Shown here in pieces: positions 18,519 to 27,560 of a stretch of 29,342 nucleotides of DNA. Under the pieces are notes generated by a model that did not search any database, had not been told where the DNA came from, and saw only the letters and a list, made by a program, of their open reading frames with translations. A program made the position numbers and the translations under genes. The stretch's first letter is position 1. Each line of letters starts with the position of its first letter. Source of the stretch: Basidiobolus meristosporus CBS 931.73 (taxonomy: Eukaryota > Basidiobolomycota > Basidiobolomycetes > Basidiobolales > Basidiobolaceae); assembly GCA_002104905.1 (NCBI GenBank), contig MCFE01000869.1, positions 1-29,342 on the forward strand. The letters run 5' to 3'.

Positions 18519-19195
18519 AGAGGTTGCAGCACTTATTCAAGAGCAGTGCTCAAGAAAACACACTGGAATATTGCAGGGATTTATTGCAAAGACTGGCAGA
18601 TGAGGTGCTAGACCTTGCAGTGCCGGCTGAAGACCAGGACATGTGGGAACCAGTGAATGAACAGTGGCACAGAGCTGTTGGGTTCCCACCAAAGTTGTGG
18701 AACCAGAGCATTACAGCAGAAATACTTATTGTGTGGTGGATTTTAATGGAGTTACTTGTTAAGTGTGGGGTTGGACTTAATGTTAGTGTAGGGTATAAAG
18801 ACTTGTGAAGGTCAATACAATTGGCAATTGAGGTACAACTGAAGTTTCAATGGAAATTAATAGATCTGTACACACAAAAAGTAAGAGAAATGGTTAGTCA
18901 AGAAGTAAGGAGTATGAAAAGAGGCAATAGCCAAGCAATGTACACAAACATAGGGGGTGTTTGATTATCTGGGATCAGAAAGTGAGCAAATTGGCAGGGA
19001 ACCAATCAACAGCCACTCATATATTGTTGAGATGAAAAATTTTGACTCAATTTTTTGTGAAATATGTGCTGAAATAATTTTTAACAATCTCTGCATGGTG
19101 TCCTGACAGGGTCAGTACCTATAAGTCACAGGACTCAGAGTTTGTGACGGCCTTTTGATGAGATCATCACAATCACTTTTCATAGGGAAGTCAAT
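18519..19195 (+). pseudogene. Family Z C-terminal fragment and 3' region
   Basis: It joins Gypsy-3 gag at GGTTGCAGCAC and reads NTLEYCRDLLQRLADEVLDL, EDQDMWEPVNEQWHRAVGF, PKLWNQSITAEILIVWW and GLNVSVGYKDL. This is the same as 15760-16020 with far fewer stops: only the TGA at 18806 breaks the frame until about 18963. Here the Trp and Gln codons that are stops in the 14193 copy (15908 and 16058) are intact. This extends the protein by about 40 residues beyond the stop at 16060. The 3' tail ends at CTTTTCATAGGG. Confidence 0.75.
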
Positions 19196-19404
19196 AAAGT
19201 GAGATCTCATAGGGTGATGATGATGCAATAAATAAGTCATCAGGCACTACCTACATTGAGAAGTACAATTATTCAGCAATTGATGTGGCAAAATGCATAT
19301 AGGGGGTTGTTGGTATCTCAATAAAGATCTGTTCAGGTTTTAGCAAATACATTACTGGCAAAACTCCCTATTCCTCTACAACTCCCATATAAAATCTTGT
19401 AACA
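19196..19404 (+). repeat. Gypsy-1 LTR fragment (3' part)
   Basis: It matches the last roughly 205 bp of the Gypsy-1 LTR from GAGATCTCATAGGGTGATGA through ATAAAGATCTGTTCAGG to AATCTTGTAACA. It is truncated at its 5' side, where it abuts the Z element end. Confidence 0.8.
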
Positions 19405-20021
19405 CTTCTTGTATTGTACTTTGTTTTCTCCTTGATGAATGCTGCCATGGTGTATCTGTTTCAGTCTTACTTATGACAGTATAGTGGGGTCACCATGACA
19501 CCCACTGACAGATATGCCCATTTCCATATTTTCCACTTCCTTATATTCTACAACACTTATTTTAGCTTTATCCAATTTGTTTTATATGACCAGTACCATC
19601 CTAAAAGCTAGCTACCTCTGATACTTACTAATTTATAACATATGTTATCCCTCACTTGATATAAGATTGCTATATTTATGTGCTTCTATATTAGGCAGCG
19701 TACCCATGCCAGAATCCATAATGCATTGCCAAACTGTGCCACCATCCTTGGCATTTCCACATTATATATGATATCCCAATGTTAAGCAGGCTTCACAATA
19801 TTGATCCCAGATTGGTTTGATGTGCTGAACTTGTTGGAACCTCTCACCATCTATTTACAGCATTTTTAGCTCATTTGGACAACATCATGGATAATATTGA
19901 TCTCCAACACCTTTTGGAACACTTTGATTTGTAATTACTCAGCTGGTGAGGAAAGTATATAAGAGAGGCAATCCCTCAACAATAAACCATCATATGTTTT
20001 ATCAGTATACAGACATGTTGA

Positions 20022-20370
20022 TGTTGAAATAATTAGGACTCCACCTAATTATTAATATATTATGAACTAGCACTTAGTGAAATGATATATTTCAGATTAT
20101 CAACATGAAAATTAGTTCGTAAGATATTTACTAATTGTTAGGAATTAGAGAAGTACAGAATTTTAGGAAAATCTGAAACTTGTCCAAATGAGCTGAAACT
20201 TGGCACATGTACTCCTGAGACTCCCCTAATAATGACCAAATAGTCACATCTATGTAGTTCTGCAATAAGTATAAATACTGTGTTGCAACTCAATAAAACA
20301 CCAAGTGAATATCATGTAAATCTTTTAATTCTCCAATTCACTACCAATATATCTCTCTAATATTTCAACA
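20022..20370 (+). repeat. Solo LTR, Copia-related, with perfect GTTGA target duplication
   Basis: 349 bp from TGTTGAAATAATT to TAATATTTCAACA, flanked by GTTGA at 20017-20021 and 20371-20375. The ends form a 9-bp inverted repeat (TGTTGAAAT/ATTTCAACA). AAGTATAAATACTG followed by AATAAAACACCAAGTGAA mirrors the Copia LTR at 6230-6582, so this is a related but distinct LTR family, in plus orientation. Confidence 0.92.
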
Positions 20371-20502
20371 GTTGATTGGTGTGATCACTGCAACCTGCTG
20401 CTACCTGAGCTTCCAATCCTAGACCACAGGACACTCCCAGGAAATTGTGCTGACAGCCAACTAACCTTGGAGGCACTACTTGTGAGGAATACTCAGAGTA
20501 GC

Positions 20503-20902
20503 TACTTTTGCAATGAATTCCTCCTGAATATCTATGTTGTGGTATGTTGCTTGGATGTCTAAGCTTGATCAGCTTTTAGTCAAATTAATTGGTTTTATAT
20601 TTAGCCTATCTGTATATTAGTATATCTATCAAATCAGTAGCATTAGTCAGCAAATGAATCCGCAGATCCTTATCAGACAGCAATGGATATATTAAGTAGG
20701 ATCTTATTGGGTGATGATGATGCAATCAAATGAGTCACCAGCCACAACCTGCATTAGGAAATACAATTAGTCAGCAATTGATCTGGCAAAATGTATATAA
20801 AGAGCTGCTGGAACCACAATAAAGATCAGTTCAAGTTTTAGTGCATACAATACTAGCTAAACTCCCTATTCCTCTACAACTCTTATATCAAGACTTGTAA
20901 CA
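20503..20902 (+). repeat. X3 tail plus Gypsy-1 LTR nested in LTR2
   Basis: 20503-20534 repeats the end of X3 (CTTTTGCAATGAATTCCTCC), and 20535-20902 is a 368-bp Gypsy-1 LTR ending AAGACTTGTAACA. The same X3-tail/LTR junction occurs at 9628-10023. The host LTR2 resumes with AGGAATACTTAGAGTCA, which repeats the AGGAATACTCAGAGTA just before the insertion. Confidence 0.8.
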
Positions 20903-21162
20903 AAGGAATACTTAGAGTCATTATCTTCTATTATATTTAATACTTTGCTAAGTTTGTTCTTTTACTAACATAGATATATTTCTGCCTTTGAAACTATTGA
21001 CCACAGCTGCATCCTTATCAAGTCCCTGCCAGTGGAATTTATAGTTGCTTTGACTTTGGAAGCTTTGGTACATTGCTATCTCAAACAATGCTAAACCCAG
21101 TCCATACTTCTGTACAGATGCAACCAAGTTGGGGATTGAAGCTCAATTTTTTTACCTTGACA

Positions 21163-21345
21163 AATGGTGGCTTTATTCCCCTTCACATTAGAGTAGAGAC
21201 AAAACCCAAGTATTCCTGGGAAGCTTTTGCCAGAGGTTACTGTACCCATTGAGCACCCCATTCACATTACATTTGCAAAGTGTAAGATGTATCTCTCCCC
21301 CAAGCCTATGCACCCCCACATATTTGTCCGCCAATATGGGGGGTT
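21163..21345 (+). other. 5' internal region of the LTR2 element, second copy
   Basis: It matches 8605-8800 (GTGGCTTTATTCCCCTTCACATTAGA, AGTATTCCTGGGAAGCTTTTGCCAGAGG and GAGCACCCC), starting directly after the LTR2 end. No frame is assignable. Confidence 0.55.
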
Positions 21346-21374
21346 CATACAAGCTCTCTAGAACTCAACAAGAT

Positions 21375-22112
21375 TTACCAGAAGATTTGAGTAAATGTCA
21401 ACTTGTTGAAAAGAGACTACTTGTATCAGCAACAAGTTAGACACAAGTGAGCTTAGCAAGACAGAGTTTGAGAGCCCTTAGGAAAGGTACCCAGATGTTT
21501 CTCATGGCATTTTTACAGTATGATTTTTCCCCTTCAGTACCCCAAAAAGTACAGACTCTCCTGAAGGAATATTCATATGTGTTTCCACATGAACTTGGAA
21601 GCCTACCACCGGTCAGAGACATGAGCCATGCCATTGGCACAGGAGATAGTCCCCCCTGTCAGCAAGACACTTTATAGGATGAGCCCATTGGAATTGGAAG
21701 AGATGTAGAGATAAATTGATCAACTATTGGAGCAAGGACTCATCAGGCCCAGCAAGCCACCTTGGGGAGCCCCAGTACTTTTTGTGAAAACAAGGTGGGA
21801 ACACTTAGGATGTATATATACTATAAAGCCAATAACTCAGTTACTGTGAAGAATAAGTACCCCATGACATGGATTGATGAGCTTTTGAACCAACTCAATG
21901 AGCCACTACATTCAGCAAGACCTCATGTCTGGATACAATTGGATTAGGGTGAAACTGGAAGATATCCCCATGACAGCTTTCAGGACCAGATATGGACATG
22001 ATGAGTACCTATTCATGAGTTTTGGCCTCATCAGTGCCCCTGCAACATTGATGAGCTTGCTGGAAGCTGCTTTCCTGGAATACTTAGACAAGTGTGTGGT
22101 AGACTATCCCCC
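21375..22112 (+). pseudogene. Degenerate Gypsy-1 reverse transcriptase
   Basis: It is a decayed copy of 26110-26860: [94 protein letters not shown] and FGLISAPATLMSLLE. Several frameshifts and stops separate the blocks. The sequence ends just before the catalytic YLDD motif, which is not preserved (DYPP at the equivalent place). It keeps one base (C of GAGCTTTTG at 21880) that the 24384 copy has lost, which explains that copy's frameshift near 26610. Confidence 0.88.
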
Positions 22113-22124
22113 ATGAGTAATAAT

Positions 22125-22420
22125 TTAGTCCTACAGGTGGATCCAATCTGTATCAGCCAGCAAGATAATATCAGGAGACTGCTATATTCCCAATAGCTTG
22201 GAATTAATGACCATCTACAGATCTTAAGAAGGGATCACAACAGTAATTGGCTAATTTACAGCCGCCTGTAATAGACATACTTCTATTACCTCAACTTTAC
22301 GCCTTTTTAGTGTGATGCTTGCAAAGTTGCAATATACATTTTATTGCTGATAGCATATATATCTTGCAAACATACGCTTGGTTGCTGCCACTTCTGCCAT
22401 GAGTACCTACTGATTATCCA
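22125..22420 (+). repeat. Short repeat (22125-22260) followed by repeat X3 (22265-22420)
   Basis: The first block shares GGTGGATCCA, ATCAGCCAGCA and GCTTGGAATTA with 7526-7692. The second shares CTTGCAAAGTTGC, GCTGATA.CATA.ATATCTTGC and TGCCACTT.TGCCATGA with 9500-9655. Neither shows a coding signal. Confidence 0.5.
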
Positions 22421-22574
22421 CAAAGAGCCCTTTGGTATTTAGCCAATATATTCTTTCTCCCTGCCGGATTCTAGTTCCCCTTAAAGTTGTGTTCTGGCTC
22501 CAGTTTGTGTGAACTCTGTATTAAATGGTGTAGAAATTGGCTTGTGACTAAGAGAAATTGTGCATACAATGGAG

Positions 22575-23105
22575 AAATTCTCCTAATAAAAATTAGTTTC
22601 TTGTTGCTCCCAACTCAACTTTGTATTGATTAACTGGTTACCCATGCATTGGTGCTGCTTAGCTTTTTAGTGCCATAGGTATAGGGGCCTCCATGTGCCC
22701 ATCTGTCCTCAATATTTTCCAACTATTCCTGGCTGTCCTCCATACACCAGCTCATCACATCCATGACAGACTTGAAGGTAATATTCTTGATGAGATTGGG
22801 ATATGGTAGTACCTGCAACCTGACCTGTGTTCTTGTTGCCCCACATATCCACTCCAAATACCAGATTTTACCTACCACAATAGCGGTATCCAACTGAGCA
22901 CATGATGCAATCATTACAAGCAGGTATGACCGTCTGTGCTAACCACATAGTGTCAGATTGTGCCATAGTGTGCAAGATTGTCTCACATAGTGTGAAATTA
23001 TCCATGAGCAACCCTGCCTACTGATAGCTAAAGCATTGCACCCAACTGTTCTTAATGACTGCAGATTATGCCGCATGCCCTGGCATGGTACAATAGAACA
23101 AGTCT
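22575..23105 (-). pseudogene. Repeat X, longest copy; cysteine-rich unknown ORF
   Basis: On the minus strand the order of blocks is LFYCTMPGHAA, LHTMAQSDTMWLAQTVIPAC, CNDCIMCSVGYRYCGR, NLVFGVDMWGNKNTGQVAG and VCHGCDELVYGGQPG. The parts are confirmed by the copies at 10800-11083 and 7225-7525. Stops are present in the CCHGR-type region and downstream. An alternative frame, 22723-22914, is open for 63 codons, but the cross-copy matches favour the cysteine frame. The element faces away from the Z copy starting at 23192. Function unknown; a zinc-binding protein of a mobile element is a guess. Confidence 0.5.
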
Positions 23106-23191
23106 ATTGCACCTATATGAATGAAAGATGCAATGATGACCTGCTGTAGTAAGCATTAGAAATAAAGGTGTGGCACCATATACACACTTAT

Positions 23192-24383
23192 ATGAAGCCA
23201 AAAAATAAAGCAAAATTGTCTGGTACCAAGCAAAACTCCACAATTGACAGCAGCAGAAAAACAGTTGGACAACAGCTTGCTTTGACATTCAGTGCAAAAA
23301 GCAGGGCAACAATCATAAAAGGCCCTGTGGATAGTGTGCCCACTGAAGCTAATAATGCAGAATCTGCAGGCTTTCTGTCAAATAGGCATTGGGAATCTCT
23401 GTGGAGCTGCAAGCTGACAATATTGTTGAGGCAGATGAGGATGTAGCAAGGTAATATCATTAGTTGAAGACCAGCAGGTGGCTGTCATTGCACCTGCACC
23501 ACCTATTTAAGCAAGTATGTTGTCAGCTTATACCAAAGCACTAATGAGGAAGTTAGGTGCAGTGGCTGACAGGATAGATACAATGATACAGAGAAATCAA
23601 AAAATAGTCCAGGTACAGGATGAGTGGATAAAAGGTGTAGCACAATCAGATTCCCAGGTAGAGAAGGCAGTATCTTTGCTGTAAAGAAGGAGCTCAAATA
23701 GCTCAATGCCACAGCCAAGAATTGAGCCATTTCCCAATGTAACAGCAGAGGAACATTGTACAGTCCTTGAAGCACAACAACAGTGCCCACAGATAAAGCC
23801 TACAGAAAAACCTATCACATCATGGTAGGGAGAAAATGCAGTATTTAACCAAAGCCCAAAAACCAAAAGACACTGAAGCTCTGTGAAGATGTTAAGTACA
23901 AAGATGAAGAGTAATCTAATATTTGTGCTGCTGTTAGAAGTCTATCATGCCAACATCTTAAGGCAAGCATACTAAGGGACCACCAGGAACTAATGGCCAT
24001 GCTGACTGGATTTGGCTTGCTCCATGAGTTTTATCCTAAATTCAAGTGAGCAAGCAGATTTTGGGCCAGCATTGATATGCTAACATAGTATCCCAAGAAT
24101 CAAGGAAACTATCAAAGGTAGAAGAACAAGGGTGCAATTGCTAAACACTATTGCCTTCCTCAAGAGCCCATTCCAAGGAGAGCCAAACACTCCAAACAAG
24201 CATCAAGGAGTTATCAAGTAGCTGGAGGAGTGCCAAAAATGGAAAAGCCAACAGATACTGATGCACCAGCACAACATTTACCAAAGAAAAAGTGCAGTTC
24301 TACTTAAGAAGCACTCAGTGAAAGCAGCAGTGAAAGACCTGGCAGTGATAAAAACAGGTGGCTCCCTCAGGAGTCCATTGCAG
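23192..24383 (+). pseudogene. Family Z, N-terminal and middle parts, cut by Gypsy-1
   Basis: The ATG at 23192 opens MKPKNKAKLSGTKQNSTIDS, the better preserved start of the family, and remains open to 23446. It keeps about 175 bp (23300-23475) that the 14193 copy has lost. Matching blocks follow: coiled-coil-like repeats near 23560-23650, RIEPFPNVTAEEHC near 23712, LEAQQQCPQIKPTEKPITSW, and the start of the tandem-repeat region (near 24160-24383), with many frameshifts. It is interrupted at 24384 by the Gypsy LTR. The rest of Z would lie beyond the window. Confidence 0.65.
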
Positions 24384-24752
24384 TGTTATGATCTGCCGCT
24401 TGAATGTTTAAGTTAGATCAGTTTTTAGTCAAATCAATTAGTTATATGTTTAGGTTATCAGTATATCAGTATTATCTATGAAATCAGTAGCATTAGTCAG
24501 CAAATGAATCAGCAGATCCTTATCAGACAGATATAGATATATTAAGTAGGATCTTATTGGGTGATGATGATGCAATCAAATGAGTCATCAGCCACAACCT
24601 ACATTAGGAAATACAATTAGTCAGCAATTGATCTGGCAAAATGTATATAAGGAGCTGCTGGAACCTCAATAAAAATGAGTCCAAGTTTTAGTGAAAACAA
24701 TACTAGCTAAACTCCCTATTCCTCTACAACTCTTATACCAAGACTTGTAACA
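24384..24752 (+). repeat. Gypsy-1 5' LTR (369 bp)
   Basis: It runs from TGTTATGATCTGCCGCT to GACTTGTAACA. Its first 17 bases recur exactly at 29326-29342, the start of the 3' LTR. Family copies at 9656-10023 and 20535-20902 are the same length to within a base, which supports both boundaries. Confidence 0.93.
24644..24673 (+). promoter_or_regulatory. TATA box and AATAAA of Gypsy-1 LTR
   Basis: TATATAA at 24644-24650 and AATAAA at 24668-24673. The TATA element is also found in the 20535 copy (ATGTATATAAAGAGC) and is degraded in the 9656 copy (ATGAATATAAGG). Confidence 0.55.
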
Positions 24753-24775
24753 TTGGTAGTAGCAACAACCAGAAA
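24753..24775 (+). other. Probable primer-binding site
   Basis: TTGGTAGTAGCAACAACC directly follows the LTR's terminal CA. The TGGTAG start is what a tRNA 3' end finishing CTACCA would pair with, as initiator tRNA often does. The priming tRNA cannot be named from this window. Confidence 0.4.
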
Positions 24776-24810
24776 CCTCCTTCCTGAAGAAAGAAGAAAC
24801 CACCCTCAAG

Positions 24811-25660
24811 ATGTCAGACAATCAAGAATGGAAGAATGCCATGCAGCAAATCCTGGCCCAACAGCAACAGTTACTCCAGATCCACAGCCAACAGCAACAA
24901 GGAATGTCTACCATGGCTCAGAACCAGCAAAGCCCTGCTAAGAGCAACTTTAGTGTGAAGGTCAACCAGTACCATGGCAGAGTCAATGAAAACCTGGGAA
25001 CTTGGCTCTTTCAGATTGAAGAAGCTTTTAAAGCTAAAGGAATTGCTCCAGAGAGCAAGTTGCATTATGCAGCTTCTTACCTGGCAGATGCAGCTTTACA
25101 GTGGTACCACAACAAGATCAGGTCGGCCACTATGATGGGATGCTCTACAATCTCTACCTGGGATGAGTGTGTTGGAAATTCAGGATGCTTTTGAACCTCC
25201 ACACCAACAGACACTACTAAGAAGGGAGTTAAAGACACTCAGACAGAAAGGAATGGTGCAAGAGTACATCTATAAGTACTGATGTCTATCTGGACAAATT
25301 GAAAGAATGGACCCCTTGGATCAAGTTGAATACTTTATTGATGGGTTGAAAGAAAGAACTCGCAAGGAAGTGAATTACCAAAGACCTCAGACTATTGAAG
25401 AAGCCATCAAGATTGCCATTGACTATGACTCAGCTATGTTTGGAGTTGGGAAGCCTACAGTGACTAATCAGAAAGGCTATAATCATTATGAAAGAAGACA
25501 ATCAGAAGCAGTACTAATGGAAATAGACGCTATGCAGAAGAATCCTGCCTTGGAAGAATGTAAGAAGAAAGGACTTTGTTTCAATTGCCACCAGCAAGGA
25601 CATATTGCAAAGTACTGCCCTCAGAGAAGAAATGGACACCAGCCATCAAGAACCTTTAAC
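24811..25660 (+). pseudogene. Gypsy-1 Gag with CCHC zinc knuckle
   Basis: From the ATG at 24811 a Gln-rich start (QQILAQQQQLLQIHSQQQQG) leads into the capsid domain: VNQYHGRVNENLGTWLFQIE, LHYAASYLADAALQWYHNKI. A 2-nt loss near 25169 shifts the frame. Capsid continues LEIQDAFEPPHQQTLLRREL, a TGA at 25280 where Arg (CGA) is likely ancestral, then LDQVEYFIDGLKERTRKEV. The nucleocapsid knuckle is C-FN-C-HQQG-H-IAKY-C at 25577-25618, with all four ligands intact. Gag and pol appear to share one frame, so the ancestral element probably made a single polyprotein. Confidence 0.92.
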
Positions 25661-26104
25661 CGTATTGAGGCCATGGAGCATAGTAACATGAAGGATGAAC
25701 TTGAAGAAGACTCAGAACTCACCTTCCACATAACAGAAGAATACCTATCCCAGATGACCTCAAACTCAGGAAAGCTATTATACTTGAATGGAGTAATCAA
25801 TGGAGTACCTGCCAAGATCATGATTGACTCAGGAGCATTGCTTGAATACATGTCAGAGCAATTTGCCTTGAAAGCTGGAATCAACTCAGAACCTACCAAA
25901 TCAACTTCAGCCTCCACAGCTGATGGGAACTCCCACATAATCAACTGTATTACCCAGCCAGTAAGAATGAAGATCAATGACTATGAAGAAGACCTACAGG
26001 CTTATATATTTGGGAACTGCAAGTTTGATCTTGTACTTGGAAATACCTGGCTATTTTGTTGTGATCCATCAATCAACTGGAGAACCCATGCTACTCAGAT
26101 CTAA
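25661..26104 (+). pseudogene. Gypsy-1 aspartic protease
   Basis: It follows gag in the same frame. An acidic linker (MKDELEEDSELTFHITEEYL) leads to LYLNGVINGVPAKIMIDSGA. The retropepsin Asp-Ser-Gly triad lies at 25826-25834. The usual continuation ASH.FIS is LLEYMS here. The second block DLVLGNTWL.C.DPSINW follows near 26030, as in Ty3/Gypsy proteases. The frame ends at a TAA (26102-26104) but resumes in phase into RT, so this is a nonsense mutation inside a polyprotein. Confidence 0.88.
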
Positions 26105-26985
26105 AAAGACAACAAGACCTATGAGCTATCACCTGCCAGGCTGGATTTCAGCTTGGTCAAATCCAGTGTGAGTGAGACAAGTGAACTTAGCAAAACCCTG
26201 TTCTGTAGAGCACTTAGAAAAGGTACCGAGATGCTCCTCATGGCGGTATTACAGGAGGATTCCTCTACCCCAGCACCCCAGCAGGTCCAGACTCTCTTGA
26301 AGAAATATTCAGACGTGTTTCCAGATGAGTTTGTAAGCCTACCACCAGTCAGAGACGTGGATCATGCCATTGGCACAGGAGATAGCCCTCCAGTGAGCAA
26401 GACACCTTACAGAATGAGTCCATTGGAATTGAAGGAAATGAAGAGACAAATGGATCAGCTATTGGAGCAAGGATACATCAGACCCAGCAAGTCACCTTGG
26501 GGAGCACCAGTGCTTTTTGTAAAAAAAAAGGATAAAACACTTAGGATGTGCATTGACTACAGAGCCCTGAACTCAGTTACCGTCAAGAATAAGTACCCCA
26601 TACCTCAGATTGATGAGTTTTGGACCAACTTAATGGAGCCGCTATTTTCAGCAAGATTGACCTCATGTCAGGATACAACCAAATTAGGGTGAAACCAGAA
26701 GATATTCCTAAGACAGCATTTAGGACCAGATATGGACATTACAAGTACTTAGTCATGAGTTTTGGCCTCACTAATGCCCCTGCAACATTCATGACGCTGA
26801 TGCAGACTGTCTTGCAGCAGTACTTAGACAAGTTTGTGAAAATCTACCTGGATGACATCTTGATATACAGCAAGACAGAAGAGGATCACGTACTGCACAT
26901 TGAAAAGGTCTTGAAGAAACTAAGAGAGAACAAGCTATAAGGCAAGCTGGCCAAGTGTGAATTCTTCAAGGAGCATGCTGAATAC
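26105..26985 (+). pseudogene. Gypsy-1 reverse transcriptase
   Basis: It copies element RNA to DNA. Blocks in order: [81 protein letters not shown] 1-nt deletion at about 26610 follows (GAGCTTTTG became GAGTTTTG). Then come [48 protein letters not shown] and the catalytic YLDD at 26845-26856. The frame meets a TAA at 26938 and continues GKLAKCEFFKEHAEYLGHIV. All catalytic Asp residues are intact; loss of function comes only from the shift and stops. Confidence 0.95.
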
Positions 26986-27560
26986 CTGGGACACATAGTG
27001 ACTAGCACAGGAGTAACCTTAGACCCAAAGAAGGTGGAAGTAATCAAGAATCTGAAACAGCCCCATAGCATATCAGAGCTCAGATCATTCCTTGGAATGG
27101 TTTCCTATTATTGGAGATTTGTCAAGTCTTTTGCAAGTATTGCAGCCCCTTTAACTGATATCCTCAAGAAAGACAATACCTACAAGTGGGACATAGCTTG
27201 TGAAACTGCCTTCCAGACACTCAAGAATGAACTTGCTAAGCTGCCAAGCCTAAGAATACCAGACTTCAGAAAAGAGTTCACTCTGTGCACAGATGCTTCA
27301 GATTATGCAATTGGTGGAGTGCTGAGCCAAGAACACAAGGGAAAGGACTACCCTGTTGTCTTTGAATCCAAGAAAGTAAACTCAGCAGAACAAAACTATC
27401 CAGTCCATGAGAAGGAGATGCTTGCTATAATACACTGTTTGAAGACATGGAGACGCTATATTCAAGGAGTCGAATGCACTGTGAAGACTGATCATGCCTC
27501 CCTCAAGTATATATTTACTCAGAAGGTACTCTCTAGAAGAATGACAAGATAGATTGAATA
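26986..27560 (+). pseudogene. Gypsy-1 RNase H domain with connecting thumb
   Basis: The connection region reads TLDPKKVEVIKNLKQPHS, ELRSFLGMVSYYWRFVKSFA, IAAPLTDILKK. RNase H reads FTLCTDASDYAIGGVLSQEH, YPVVFESKKVNSAEQNYPVH, EKEMLAIIHCLKTWRRYIQG, VKTDHASLKYIF. The catalytic Asp (TDASD), Glu (EKEML) and Asp (TDHASL) are present. The frame is open from 26941 to a TAG at 27550, where relatives have Trp (R.W...L..FDL), so a TGG to TAG transition is likely. It then continues IEYIQQFDLEIVYCPGKNNT. Confidence 0.93.

Larger units (their letters stand above)
19480..21162 (+). repeat. LTR2, second full copy, carrying two nested insertions
   Basis: It matches 7693-8604 in order: ATAGTGGGGTCACCATGACACC, the TATA region (AAGTATATAAGAGAGG near 19954), AATAAACC near 19980, the CCACAGGACACTCCCAGGAA block and the terminal TTTACCTTGACA. 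The alignment is broken by 20022-20370 and by 20503-20902. The internal sequence following it (21163-21345) is the same as after the first LTR2. Confidence 0.78.

Noticed and set aside
25621-25977. 118-codon minus-strand frame
   Set aside because: It is antisense to Gypsy gag/protease with clear motifs on the plus strand.
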